Of a stretch of 42,922 bases of DNA, positions 16,646 to 25,369 are shown in pieces. Positions within the stretch are counted from its first letter, which is position 1, and every line of letters starts with the position of its first letter. The stretch covers positions 1 to 42,922 of the forward strand of contig JANLTP010000236.1 of NCBI GenBank assembly GCA_031363055.1. Direction: 5' to 3'. The DNA comes from JANLTP01 sp031363055. Its GTDB lineage: Bacteria; Pseudomonadota; Gammaproteobacteria; Burkholderiales; Burkholderiaceae_E. The position numbers and the translations under genes are program-made. Below the pieces are notes generated by a model. It made no database searches. It saw nothing but the letters and a program-made list of their open reading frames with translations, and had not been told where the DNA came from.

Positions 16646-18666
16646 GTTCTAAATTCAGCCACCTGTTGGCGCAAAACGCGAATCGCCTCGAGGTCTTTGC
16701 CGTCAGAGCCGTAACGCAGAGAGTTGTATTGGCCCACGATCGCGCGAGCCGCTCGCAATTGTGGCGCATCCAGGCCCGGAGTTATACGTTCAAGGTAACG
16801 ATCGGCGGTTTCGTGTGGTGCGCGTACCAAACCGACTGCCGCCAAACGGTCGCAGAATTCCCGAAACCATCGATCGATCGGATCTCGGGCAACTTTTGGG
16901 CGCAGCGTCATCAGCGCGGCAACTCCGATGAGTACCGTCAGCACACCGGCTAGCAAGCCGGCCATCTCGCGCCAATCGGTGAAGGCAAAGCCGAAGCGCG
17001 ACATCAAGTTCTGTTGTTTGTTGCTGTCATAAGACAGCAGCCACTGGTTCCACGCATTCGATAACGCATCGAGATTTAACCGGATCGATTTGAAATAGGA
17101 TTTCGATTCGGCTTGTTCGGCCAAGTCGGTGTATTCGCGCAGGCCCCGGGCACCGCGCTCGATGCGTTGCGGCGCAATAGCGGTCACCGGGTCCACCCGT
17201 ACCCAGCCCCGACCGGCAAGCCAGACCTCGGTCCATGCGTGCGCGTCGGCCTGGCGAACCACCCAGTAGTTATCAATAGGATTGAGCTCGCCACCCTGAT
17301 AACCGGTCACGACTCGCGCTGGAATATCGAGCGCACGCATTAGCACGACCAGCGCGTTCGCGTAATGTTCGCAAAAACCGGCGCGGGTCTCGAACAAGAA
17401 ATCGTCAACGCTGTTTCTGCCTAGCAGCGGCGCGTCCAGGGTATATCTGAACGGTGTGCGCCCAAACAGGGTCATGGCTTTGGCGATCAACTCGGCCGGT
17501 TGCTGATTTTGTTTACGCCAATCCTCAGCCATAGCAATCGTCTTCGGGTTAAATCCGGCCGGCAAGGACAACCAGTTCTGCAGACTTTGTGCGGTTTCGT
17601 TCAGTCCCAACTGATAGTTGAGCAGGGATTCCACTTCATATCGAATCCTGCCGGTGTTCATATCGCGCGATACGACTTGCATGTCATTGCCAAAGACGAC
17701 CAGATTCGGATGCAGGCCGTCGATCTTGACGGGTGCCTCGAGCGTCATCAACCATGGCCTGTTGCTCGGCTCCTGGGTCAGCGAATAGCGCAACTTGGGT
17801 TCATCTTCCTTGGCGCTGATTTCCAGCCGAACGCTCGACGCTTGAGGTAGCGTCGACTGGCGCCAACGACGGCCATCGAAGTCACCCAACACTGGACCGC
17901 GCCAGTACATTTTCGCCTCGGCGGGTCGGCTTCCCTGGAACAGCACTCGGAACGCGACTTCATCGGACTTCGAGAGTTTGGCGATATTGCCAGGCTCCAT
18001 GGTTTCCGATAGTCCGGTTTTGGCGCCCTGCGAATCTTCCGGCAGGCCCCAAAGCGGCGTCTGGATTCGCGGAAACAACACGAACAGCGCGGCGGCGATC
18101 GGAATGGCCTGCAGCAGCAGCCAACCGGCGGTTTTCAGACGAGCGGGAATCGGTGATTCCTTGACGCCAAATTGCATGGTGACCATGGTGGCGACCAACA
18201 GCCAGACCGCGATGACGCACAGGGTCGCCGTCAACGGCGTCTGTGAATAAAAGAAGGTCGTCAACAGCAAAAAGAAACACAGAAACAGCACTACAAACAA
18301 GTCACGTCGTGCCCGCATTTCCATGAGTTTCAGGCCCAAAAACAAGGCTAGCAACATAACCCCTGGATCGCGACCGAGCAAGGTTTCGTGGTGCGCATAG
18401 ACGCCGGCGGTGCACGCCAGGGCGGCAACCCAGCGTACCCAACCCGGCGGTAGTGCCCGGCCTGATAGAACCAGGCCGAGCCGCCAGAAGAAAAACAGCA
18501 GAAAAGCGGCGGTGGCCCACCACGGCAGGTGCGGGAAGTGGGTCGCGGCCGTGAGAATGATCGAACCCATCAGGAATAGGGTATCGCGTCGATCCCGTTC
18601 CCACTGATCGCCGAGTCGCCCGCCCAGCGCGCGCAGCGAATAGTGCAAACCGGTGCTGCTCGCCAT
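16642..18666 (-). CDS. TgpA-type membrane transglutaminase (DUF3488 plus transglutaminase core)
   Basis: From ATG 18666 the product is 674 residues. About six N-terminal membrane helices precede a periplasmic transglutaminase-like domain and a further C-terminal helix and tail. The papain-like triad is Cys432 (AGFCEHYA), His476 (DAHAWTEVW) and Asp492 (VDPVTA). Pseudomonas TgpA is essential and linked to cell-wall maintenance; the reaction is not settled. An upstream GTG at 18705 would overlap the preceding gene by 34 bp and add 13 polar residues. ATG 18666, 5 bp after that gene's stop, is preferred. It is cotranscribed with the MoxR ATPase and DUF58 genes. Confidence 0.88.
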   Translation of the reverse strand: MASSTGLHYSLRALGGRLGDQWERDRRDTLFLMGSIILTAATHFPHLPWWATAAFLLFFFWRLGLVLSGRALPPGWVRWVAALACTAGVYAHHETLLGRDPGVMLLALFLGLKLMEMRARRDLFVVLFLCFFLLLTTFFYSQTPLTATLCVIAVWLLVATMVTMQFGVKESPIPARLKTAGWLLLQAIPIAAALFVLFPRIQTPLWGLPEDSQGAKTGLSETMEPGNIAKLSKSDEVAFRVLFQGSRPAEAKMYWRGPVLGDFDGRRWRQSTLPQASSVRLEISAKEDEPKLRYSLTQEPSNRPWLMTLEAPVKIDGLHPNLVVFGNDMQVVSRDMNTGRIRYEVESLLNYQLGLNETAQSLQNWLSLPAGFNPKTIAMAEDWRKQNQQPAELIAKAMTLFGRTPFRYTLDAPLLGRNSVDDFLFETRAGFCEHYANALVVLMRALDIPARVVTGYQGGELNPIDNYWVVRQADAHAWTEVWLAGRGWVRVDPVTAIAPQRIERGARGLREYTDLAEQAESKSYFKSIRLNLDALSNAWNQWLLSYDSNKQQNLMSRFGFAFTDWREMAGLLAGVLTVLIGVAALMTLRPKVARDPIDRWFREFCDRLAAVGLVRAPHETADRYLERITPGLDAPQLRAARAIVGQYNSLRYGSDGKDLEAIRVLRQQVAEFRT

Positions 18667-18671
18667 GTCGC

Positions 18672-19700
18672 CTAAGCCTGAAAAAGAGCCAGTGCCTCGA
18701 GGCACACTTGCCGATGGCCGGGCCCCTGATCGAGCTCTACTGATTGACCGGGTAGTTTCAGCGCGTATCGAATGCCCGAGTTTTCGGCATCAATGATCCA
18801 GCGGGTCAGCCGGGACAGCCGCGTCTCATCGTCGAGCTGGGCGGGCAACGCCGACCAGTCGAACAACAGCTCGCCACGATCGCCGCCATCAAACTGTTTG
18901 GTCAGTAACTGGTCCGAGGCCGTGCGGGCGACGGCTTTCCAGGCCACCCGTCGAATCGAATCACCCAATTGGTAGGGTCGAATCGCGGCGATATCGTCCT
19001 CGCCTTTGCCTCGTCCGTTGCCGTCACTCGCGACCGCCGTGAATTCAGGCAAGGGCGCGGCCGGTGATTCGGGCGCCGGGTAAACCAGCGCGCGCATGCC
19101 CGGATACCAGTATGCCCAGGCGCACCACAGGCCAATCGGATAACGGGTGAACAGCTTGATCCTTGGAATTTCCAACCAGCCGCGTTTTTGAGTGGCAATG
19201 GCGATCGTCGCGAGTTGCTCGGCGACCGGTTGCAGATCGACAACGATCTCGCCACTCATGCCGGTGCCGAGCAATCGGATGGCATGTCGTTCGCGGCTTG
19301 AATGGTTCACCAACATCAATCCGAATTCTGCGATCTGGCCTGCGAAGACGGCCTCGACACGGCCCGGTTTCAAAGCGATGTTCACCAGGTTTCGAAAGGT
19401 ATGAAAAATCGCGACAATCGATGCGGCCGATAGCCAGAACGTTAACGCATAGCCGAGCGAGAGCTGATAGTTCATCGATGCGCTGAGCATCGCAAACAGG
19501 ATCAGGGCGAACAAAAGACCGGCCTTGCTCGGCAAAATATAAATCAGTCGTTGCGTCAGGCGTATGTCGCCGCTGCGAGGTCGGCGCGAGCGATTGATAC
19601 GAAGCGCAATACGCTCAACGATGCTGCGCACGGGCGTCGTTTGCGCGTCCTGGACTTCGGTGGCGTCGAAGCTCACGACGTTACTGGATGGGGTTGCCAT
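18672..19700 (-). CDS. DUF58 domain protein with two N-terminal membrane helices
   Basis: From ATG 19700 the product is 342 residues. A basic N-terminal region is followed by two hydrophobic helices (LLFALILFAMLSASMNY and YALTFWLSAASIVAIF). The DUF58 block comes later (DDIAAIRPYQLGDSIRRVAWKA). DUF58 proteins accompany MoxR ATPases and may present a von Willebrand-like domain to them. A longer frame from 19793 would overlap moxR by 68 bp and adds an unlikely Cys/Arg-rich start. ATG 19700 has GGGGA upstream and lies 25 bp after the moxR stop. Exact function is unknown. Confidence 0.83.
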   Translation of the reverse strand: MATPSSNVVSFDATEVQDAQTTPVRSIVERIALRINRSRRPRSGDIRLTQRLIYILPSKAGLLFALILFAMLSASMNYQLSLGYALTFWLSAASIVAIFHTFRNLVNIALKPGRVEAVFAGQIAEFGLMLVNHSSRERHAIRLLGTGMSGEIVVDLQPVAEQLATIAIATQKRGWLEIPRIKLFTRYPIGLWCAWAYWYPGMRALVYPAPESPAAPLPEFTAVASDGNGRGKGEDDIAAIRPYQLGDSIRRVAWKAVARTASDQLLTKQFDGGDRGELLFDWSALPAQLDDETRLSRLTRWIIDAENSGIRYALKLPGQSVELDQGPGHRQVCLEALALFQA

Positions 19701-19725
19701 GTGCTTTGCGGTTCCCCGGGCCAGC

Positions 19726-20649
19726 CTAGGGGACGGCGACCGATTGCAGCAGGTCGGCAACCATTTCAGCGCGCGCCCGATGACTGGCGCCACCGCCCTT
19801 GGCAGGGCGCAGCCGGTGACCGGCTACCGCTGGCAATACCGCCTGCACGTCGTCGGGCAAAACATGATTGCGGCCATCCAGCAACGCCCAGGCGCGGGCG
19901 GCTTGCATGAGCGCCAAGCCGGCGCGTGGACTCAGGCCTTCGGAGAGGGTTGCAGAACGACGGCTGAACGTCAACAGATTCTGCGCATAATCCAGCAGTG
20001 CGCCAGACACCTTGATCTTGCTGACCAGACTCTGGGCTTCAATCAGCTCAGAGGACGTCATTTGAGGCTTCAGGCTGCCCAACAAATGTCTGCGATCCTG
20101 ACCTTCGAGCAGGGCCCGTTCAGATTTCGGGTCCGGATATCCCAGTGCAATACACATCAGGAATCGATCGAGCTGCGACTCGGGGAGCGGAAAGGTACCA
20201 ATCTGGTCTTGCGGATTTTGTGTGGCGATGACAAAAAACGGCTCGGGCAGAGGACGTGTCATTCCTTCGGTCGAGACCTGCCGCTCCTCCATGGCCTCGA
20301 GCAAGGCGCTCTGGCTCTTCGGCGAAGCGCGATTGATTTCGTCGGCGAGCAGGACCTGCGAAAACACCGGTCCAGGATGAAAAACAAATTTGGCTGTGTC
20401 ACGGTCATAGACCGAGACGCCGACGATATCGGCCGGCAGCAGATCATTTGTGAACTGCACGCGTTTGAACTGCAGTCCCAGCGAAATCGACAAGGCATGC
20501 GCCAGAGTCGTTTTGCCAACGCCCGGCAAATCTTCTATCAGCAAGTGGCCACGTGCCAGCATGCAGGCCAGCGCCATTCGGATTTGCTGCTGCTTGCCAA
20601 TAACCACGGTGCCGACCTGCGCGGCAACGGCTTGAATTTTTTCGAGCAT
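19726..20649 (-). CDS. MoxR-family AAA+ ATPase
   Basis: This 307-residue AAA+ protein has Walker A PGVGKTT (42-48), Walker B LLADEINRAS with Asp103-Glu104, sensor-1 region VIATQNPQDQ and a sensor-2 lid (SPRAGLALMQAARAWALLDGR). MoxR ATPases act as chaperones that mature or remodel partner proteins, typically encoded next to DUF58 and transglutaminase genes as here. It is the first gene of the four-gene minus-strand operon, and its promoter should lie in 20650-20894. Which partner it remodels cannot be read from the sequence. Confidence 0.9.
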   Translation of the reverse strand: MLEKIQAVAAQVGTVVIGKQQQIRMALACMLARGHLLIEDLPGVGKTTLAHALSISLGLQFKRVQFTNDLLPADIVGVSVYDRDTAKFVFHPGPVFSQVLLADEINRASPKSQSALLEAMEERQVSTEGMTRPLPEPFFVIATQNPQDQIGTFPLPESQLDRFLMCIALGYPDPKSERALLEGQDRRHLLGSLKPQMTSSELIEAQSLVSKIKVSGALLDYAQNLLTFSRRSATLSEGLSPRAGLALMQAARAWALLDGRNHVLPDDVQAVLPAVAGHRLRPAKGGGASHRARAEMVADLLQSVAVP

Positions 20650-20689
20650 CGATTAACTACTTATTGGGAGGTCGTTGCGCCATACCGCC

Positions 20690-20820
20690 GCCCGATCGAA
20701 CGGGCGAAACTTGACGTTGAGTGTAGTCGAAGCGTGTCGGTGTGGCGTGCATAAATGCGTCGCGCGCCACATTGCTGATTCGCTGCACGATCAATGGTGC
20801 CGCTGCCCGTATGAACGGGC
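20690..20820. repeat. Two near-identical small hairpins in the moxR/crotonase intergenic region
   Basis: GCCCGATCGAACGGGCGA (20690-20707) and GCCCGTATGAACGGGCGA (20803-20820) match at 16 of 18 positions, 113 bp apart in the same orientation. Each forms a GCCCG/CGGGC stem with a 6-nt loop. They lie between divergent genes and could be paired regulatory sites or copies of a small dispersed repeat. Confidence 0.6.
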
Positions 20821-20894
20821 GACGGCGGGTTGCGATAGCTCACTGGCCCTGGCTCTGCTAGCATGGGACTTGCCAGTTAAGAGGAGCAGCAGCC

Positions 20895-21710
20895 ATGGGT
20901 GCCAACGATGTCTCGGTTGACCACGATGTCTCGGTTGATTCCGATCAGTTTGTGCTGCTCGAGCGGCGCGATTCGGTGGCGCATCTGCAGTTGAATCGGC
21001 CCGCTCAATTCAACGCACTGTCCAGCGACATGATGTCGGCCCTGCAGTCGATGCTCGATTCGCTGGCTAACGACGAATCTGTTCGAGTGGTCGTGATCGG
21101 CGCGGCGGGCAAGGCATTTTGTGCCGGCCATGATCTGCGCGAAATGTCGGCGCATCCTGCGCTTGCGTTTTACCAGGCATTGTTTGCGCAGTGCAGTCGA
21201 CTGATGATGACCATTCAGGCTATGCCGAAACCAGTCGTCGCGCGAGTCCACGGACTGGCGACCGCTGCCGGTTGCCAGCTGGTGGCCATGTGCGATCTGG
21301 CGGTCGCAGCCAGTGATGCGCGATTTGCCGTTTCCGGCGTCAACCTCGGCTTGTTTTGCGCGACGCCATCGGTGGCATTGGCCCGCAATCTGAGCCGCAA
21401 GAAAGCCTTCGAAATGCTGGTGACCGGCGAGTTTGTCAGCGCCGAAGAAGCGCTGCGCGACGGGCTCGTCAATCGAGTCGTAGCACCTGATCAACTCGAT
21501 CGCTGTGTCGATCAGTTATGCACCCGAATTGCTTCGAAGCCGGCCGTCGCGATTGCGATGGGCAAGGGTCTTTTTTACAAGCAGCTCGAAATGGGCATAA
21601 CCGCCGCTTACCAATTGGCCGGCCAGACCATGGCCTGCAATATGGTCGAGCCGGCAGCGCAAGAAGGAACCCTGGCATTCCTCGAAAAGCGCCAGCCGAA
21701 CTGGGGTTGA
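20895..21710 (+). CDS. ECHDC3-like enoyl-CoA hydratase/isomerase family protein
   Basis: This 271-residue crotonase-fold protein has the oxyanion-hole segments AAGKAFCAGHDLREM and HGLATAAGCQLVAMCDLAVA. It resembles mammalian ECHDC3 closely in several blocks (GVNLGLFCATPSVALAR, LARNLSRKKAFEMLVTGE, KGLFYKQLEMG, AFLEKRQPNWG). The two glutamates used by classical hydratases appear to be replaced: Gln in GCQLVA and Gly in SGVNLG. Hydratase activity is therefore doubtful. ATG 20895 has AAGAGGAG about 8 bp upstream. An 18-bp tandem duplication near the 5' end encodes DVSVDHDVSVDSD. It precedes etfBA-acd, but a separate -10 box at 21734 suggests independent transcription. Confidence 0.83.
   Translation: MGANDVSVDHDVSVDSDQFVLLERRDSVAHLQLNRPAQFNALSSDMMSALQSMLDSLANDESVRVVVIGAAGKAFCAGHDLREMSAHPALAFYQALFAQCSRLMMTIQAMPKPVVARVHGLATAAGCQLVAMCDLAVAASDARFAVSGVNLGLFCATPSVALARNLSRKKAFEMLVTGEFVSAEEALRDGLVNRVVAPDQLDRCVDQLCTRIASKPAVAIAMGKGLFYKQLEMGITAAYQLAGQTMACNMVEPAAQEGTLAFLEKRQPNWG
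20905..20938 (+). repeat. In-frame 18-bp tandem duplication in the crotonase gene
   Basis: ACGATGTCTCGGTTGA occurs at 20905-20920 and again at 20923-20938, an exact 16-bp match with an 18-bp period. It repeats six codons (DVSVD-x) at the poorly conserved N-terminus and keeps the frame. Confidence 0.85.
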
Positions 21711-21733
21711 GCCGGGAGACGGCCAGACACCAC

Positions 21734-21739
21734 TATAAT
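21734..21739 (+). promoter_or_regulatory. Probable -10 box upstream of etfB
   Basis: A perfect TATAAT lies 61 bp before the etfB start. The best upstream match, TTGAGC at 21707-21712, is 21 bp away. The -35 side is therefore weak and an activator may be needed. Confidence 0.45.
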
Positions 21740-21799
21740 TGAAGAATTGCTCTGCGCGCATGTGCGGAATCCATTTCCTTACCCTGTGAGAGTTGGCCG

Positions 21800-22552
21800 A
21801 TGAAGGTCCTTGTTCCAGTCAAGCGTGTGGTCGATTACAACGTCAAAGTTCGGGTCAAAAGTGACCAGACCGGTGTTGATATCGCGAATGTAAAAATGTC
21901 GATGAACCCGTTCGACGAGATCGCAGTCGAAGAAGCGGTTCGGCTCAAAGAGAAGGGTGTCGTTACCGAAATCATTGCGGTCTCCTGCGGCACCACGTCC
22001 TGTCAGGAAACCTTGCGAACCGCGCTGGCAATCGGCGCCGATCGCGCCATTCTGGTCGAGACCGATGTCGAATTGCAGCCTCTGGCGGTCGCAAAACTGC
22101 TCAAGGCTTTGTTCGATAAGGAGTCTCCGCAACTGATGATTCTGGGTAAACAAGCGATCGACGATGACGCCAATCAGACCGGGCAAATGCTGTCGGCGTT
22201 GGCCGATATTTCGCAGGCGACGTTTGCTTCCAAAGTGGAAATTGAAGGCGGTAAAGCCAAAGTTACCCGCGAGGTCGATGGTGGGCTTGAGACGCTGTTG
22301 ATCAGCTTGCCAGCGGTGATAACGACCGATCTTCGGCTGAATGAACCGCGTTACGTCACGTTGCCGAACATCATGAAGGCCAAGAAGAAGCAACTGGAAG
22401 TGTTCAAGCCAGCTGATCTTGGCGTTGATGTCACCCCGCGCCTGAAGACCTTAAAGGTCAGTGAGCCGGCGGGCCGCAAAGCCGGTATCAAGGTGCCCGA
22501 TTCCAAGGGCCTGGTCGATAAACTGAAGAACGAAGCAAAGGTAATTTCATGA
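21800..22552 (+). CDS. etfB: Electron transfer flavoprotein beta subunit
   Basis: The 250-residue protein is the AMP/FAD-associated beta chain of ETF, which takes electrons from acyl-CoA dehydrogenases and passes them to ETF-ubiquinone oxidoreductase. The family opening MKVLVPVKRVVDYNVKVRVK, the MNPFDEIAVEEAVRLKEKG segment, the GKQAIDDDANQTGQML block and the late LPNIMKAKKKQLEV are all present. Length is typical. The stop overlaps the etfA start by ATGA, which fits equal synthesis of the two subunits. Confidence 0.95.
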   Translation: MKVLVPVKRVVDYNVKVRVKSDQTGVDIANVKMSMNPFDEIAVEEAVRLKEKGVVTEIIAVSCGTTSCQETLRTALAIGADRAILVETDVELQPLAVAKLLKALFDKESPQLMILGKQAIDDDANQTGQMLSALADISQATFASKVEIEGGKAKVTREVDGGLETLLISLPAVITTDLRLNEPRYVTLPNIMKAKKKQLEVFKPADLGVDVTPRLKTLKVSEPAGRKAGIKVPDSKGLVDKLKNEAKVIS

Positions 22553-23478
22553 GCGCGCTGGTTATTGCTGAACATGACAATCATTCGATCAAACCGAGCA
22601 CGCTGAATACGGTTGCGGCGGCTGCGAAAACCTCGAATTCCGTTACGGTTTATGTGATTGGCTCGAATTGCAGCGGCGCAGCAACGGCTGCTGCGGCGAT
22701 CGCCGGTATTGCCAAGGTTCTGGTCGCTGATGCGATTCAGTTTGCCGACCAGTTGGCCGAGAACGTCACCGCACAAGTACTGGCGACGGCCAGTGGCTTC
22801 ACCCACATATTGCTGCCCGCAACGGCTTGGGGAAAAAACATCGCGCCCCGTATTGCGGCCAAACTGGATGTTGCGCAGATCTCGGAGATCACCAGCGTCG
22901 AAGCAGCCGATACCTTCACCCGTCCCATTTATGCGGGTAATGCGATTGCAACCATCCAATCGATGGACGCGATCAAAGTAATCACGGTTCGGACCACCGG
23001 CTTCGATGCCGCCGCCCTGGGTGGATCGGCGGCAGTTGAATCCGTTACGGCGGTAGCCGACGCCGGTAAATCGAGCTTTGTATCTCGCGAAGTGGCGCGC
23101 AATGATCGGCCCGAACTGACCGCTGCCAAGATCGTCGTTTCGGGGGGCCGAGGGATGGGCTCGTCCGAAAACTTCAAATTGCTCGAACCCTTGGCGGATA
23201 AGCTGGGTGCCGCGATGGGTGCCTCGCGCGCAGCCGTAGATGCCGGCTATGCGCCGAACGACTGGCAGGTCGGCCAGACCGGAAAAATCGTCGCCCCGCA
23301 GTTGTATGTCGCGATCGGAATCTCCGGTGCGATCCAGCATCTGGCCGGCATGAAGGACAGCAAGGTCATCGTCGCGGTCAACAAGGATGCGGAAGCGCCG
23401 ATCTTTGGTGTCGCCGACTATGGGCTGGTAGCAGACCTGTTCCAGGCCGTTCCTGAAATCGTCGCAGAGCTGGGCTGA
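22549..23478 (+). CDS. etfA: Electron transfer flavoprotein alpha subunit
   Basis: This 309-residue FAD-binding alpha chain pairs with EtfB. The C-terminal FAD domain is clear: VSGGRGMGSSENFKLLEPLA, GASRAAVDAGY, QVGQTGKIVAPQLYVAIGIS, SGAIQHLAGMKDSKVIVAVN and the terminal PIFGVADYGLVADLF. The start overlaps the etfB stop (ATGA). The acyl-CoA dehydrogenase gene begins 2 bp after its stop, so donor and acceptor are made from one message. Confidence 0.96.
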   Translation: MSALVIAEHDNHSIKPSTLNTVAAAAKTSNSVTVYVIGSNCSGAATAAAAIAGIAKVLVADAIQFADQLAENVTAQVLATASGFTHILLPATAWGKNIAPRIAAKLDVAQISEITSVEAADTFTRPIYAGNAIATIQSMDAIKVITVRTTGFDAAALGGSAAVESVTAVADAGKSSFVSREVARNDRPELTAAKIVVSGGRGMGSSENFKLLEPLADKLGAAMGASRAAVDAGYAPNDWQVGQTGKIVAPQLYVAIGISGAIQHLAGMKDSKVIVAVNKDAEAPIFGVADYGLVADLFQAVPEIVAELG

Positions 23479-23480
23479 TC

Positions 23481-25298
23481 ATGTCCTACATCGCCCCCGT
23501 CAAAGACATGATGTTCGCGCTTCGCCATCTGGCTGGCCTTGAGCAGGTATCGAGCCTGCCAGGCTTCGAAGATGCGGGCGTTGAAACGGCGCAGGCGGTG
23601 CTCGATGAGTGCGCCAAATTTAATCAAGCGGTGCTGGCGCCGTTGAATTGGGATGGCGACACCCAACCGCCGAGCCTCTCGAACGGTGTGGTGACGACCA
23701 CCGCCGGCTTTGCGGCTGCGTTCAAGCAGTTCGGTGCTGGCGGTTGGCAAGGGGTTCAACATCCTGCGCAGTTCGGCGGGCAGGGTTTGCCCAAACTGAT
23801 TGCAACGCCGTGCATGGAGATGTTGAACTCGGCCAATATGTCGTTCGCCTTGTGTCCGCTGTTGACCGATGGTGCGATCGAAGCGCTGATGACGGCGGGT
23901 ACCGAGGCGCAGCAGAATCAATTCATTCCAAACATGATTTCCGGCAAGTGGACCGGCACCATGAACCTGACCGAATCTCAAGCCGGTTCGGATTTGGCCA
24001 TGATTCGCTCTAAAGCAGTGCCGCAGGCGGGGGGCTCCTACCGCATCACGGGTCAAAAGATTTATATCACCTACGGTGAGCATGATCTGGCCGAGAACAT
24101 CGTGCATCTGGTGCTGGCGCGTATGCCGGGTGCGCCCGAAGGTGTGCGCGGTATTTCTTTGTTCATTGTGCCGAAATTTCTGGTCAACCCGGATGGTAGC
24201 CTCGGCAAACGTAATGACGTCTGGTGTACCTCGATCGAGCACAAGCTAGGCATCAAGGCGAGTCCTACCGCCGTGTTGATTTTCGGTGATGGCAAGGGTG
24301 AGGTTGGACAGGGCGAGAACGGCGCGCCGGGCGCCATCGGTTACCTCATCGGCGAAGAGAACCGCGGTCTCGAGTACATGTTCGTCATGATGAATGCGGC
24401 ACGTTTTGCGGTCGGCGTTCAAGGCATCGCGATTGCCGAACGTGCCTACCAAAGGGCACTCGCGTACGCCAAGGAACGGGTGCAGAGTCGCGATGTCGCC
24501 GGCTCGCCTGCTCCTGTCACTATTATTCATCATCCCGATGTACGCCGTATGTTGATGACCATGAAGGCGCTGACCGAAGGGGCGCGTTCACTGGCCTGTG
24601 TCGCGGCTGCCGCCAGCGATGCCGGACACTTCGCCGCCGACGCCCGGATCCGCAAGGAAAACATGGCGGTGTACGAATTCCTGGTGCCGATCGTCAAGGG
24701 ATGGTCAACTGAAATGTCGCTGGAAGCGGCGTCGCTCGGCGTGCAGGTACATGGCGGTATGGGGTTTATCGAAGAGACCGGAGCGGCTCAGTACTATCGC
24801 GATGCGCGTATTTTGACGATTTACGAAGGTACCACCGCGATCCAGGCCAACGACCTGGTGGGGCGTAAAACGGCGCGCGACGGTGGTGTTGTTGCCAAGG
24901 CGTTGATTTCGCAGATACGAGACACCGTTGCAGCCTTGCGATTGACAGACTCTTCGGCAATGCTTTCAATCGCGGCGCGACTCGATTTGGCAGCAACGAA
25001 TCTCGACGAGGTGGTTGCCTATGTAGTGGGCACCTACAAGGCTGATATTCGCGCTGTGTTTGCCGGCAGCGTGCCCTATTTGAAGCTGGCCGGCATTACT
25101 CTGTGCGGCTGGCAGATGGCCAGGGCCGCCTTGATCGCCCACGAATTGAAAGCCGCCGAAGATCGCGCCTTCATGTCGACAAAAATCGCTACGGCACAGT
25201 TTTTCGCGGAACACTTGCTGCCTCAAACCGCAGGCCTGTCCACTAGCATTCTGGGCGGTGCGCAGAGCGTGATGGCGCTTGAGGAAGCGCAGTTCTAA
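23481..25298 (+). CDS. Acyl-CoA dehydrogenase, large DmdC/FadE-like type
   Basis: At 605 residues this flavoprotein is longer than the usual acyl-CoA dehydrogenase (about 380) and carries the extra C-terminal domain of the DmdC-like subfamily. Visible features are MNLTESQAGSDL (FAD/substrate site), GQKIYITYGEHDL, the HPDVRRMLMTMKA region and the catalytic-base segment ARILTIYEGTTAIQ with Glu449. It should oxidise an acyl-CoA to the 2,3-enoyl-CoA and reduce the adjacent EtfAB. Chain length or 3-methylmercaptopropionyl specificity cannot be told. It ends near a 42-bp palindrome that likely terminates it. Confidence 0.92.
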   Translation: MSYIAPVKDMMFALRHLAGLEQVSSLPGFEDAGVETAQAVLDECAKFNQAVLAPLNWDGDTQPPSLSNGVVTTTAGFAAAFKQFGAGGWQGVQHPAQFGGQGLPKLIATPCMEMLNSANMSFALCPLLTDGAIEALMTAGTEAQQNQFIPNMISGKWTGTMNLTESQAGSDLAMIRSKAVPQAGGSYRITGQKIYITYGEHDLAENIVHLVLARMPGAPEGVRGISLFIVPKFLVNPDGSLGKRNDVWCTSIEHKLGIKASPTAVLIFGDGKGEVGQGENGAPGAIGYLIGEENRGLEYMFVMMNAARFAVGVQGIAIAERAYQRALAYAKERVQSRDVAGSPAPVTIIHHPDVRRMLMTMKALTEGARSLACVAAAASDAGHFAADARIRKENMAVYEFLVPIVKGWSTEMSLEAASLGVQVHGGMGFIEETGAAQYYRDARILTIYEGTTAIQANDLVGRKTARDGGVVAKALISQIRDTVAALRLTDSSAMLSIAARLDLAATNLDEVVAYVVGTYKADIRAVFAGSVPYLKLAGITLCGWQMARAALIAHELKAAEDRAFMSTKIATAQFFAEHLLPQTAGLSTSILGGAQSVMALEEAQF

Positions 25299-25326
25299 TC
25301 GCGTTGGGCCTGCCGTTATCTAACTC

Positions 25327-25368
25327 TAGGAGCCAAATAAACCCGCGCGCGGGTTTGTTTGGCTCCTA
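25327..25368. terminator. 42-bp palindrome, probable bidirectional terminator
   Basis: Two 21-bp arms, TAGGAGCCAAATAAACCCGCG and its near-exact complement, meet with no spacer and one mismatch that becomes a U-G pair in plus-strand RNA. It sits between convergent genes, 28 bp after the acyl-CoA dehydrogenase stop and 2 bp after the other gene's stop. The inner AAACCCGCG/CGCGGGTTT stem followed by GTTTGG could terminate in either direction. Confidence 0.8.
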
Positions 25369-25369
25369 A

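Noticed and set aside
19564..20754. Plus-strand open frame of 396 codons opposite moxR and the DUF58 gene
   Set aside because: Composition is that of an antisense shadow (rich in Arg, Gln, His); both minus-strand genes have intact catalytic motifs.
22351..23340. Minus-strand open frame of 329 codons opposite etfA
   Set aside because: It mirrors etfA, which is certain, and shows Gly/Arg/Asn-rich shadow composition with no domain.
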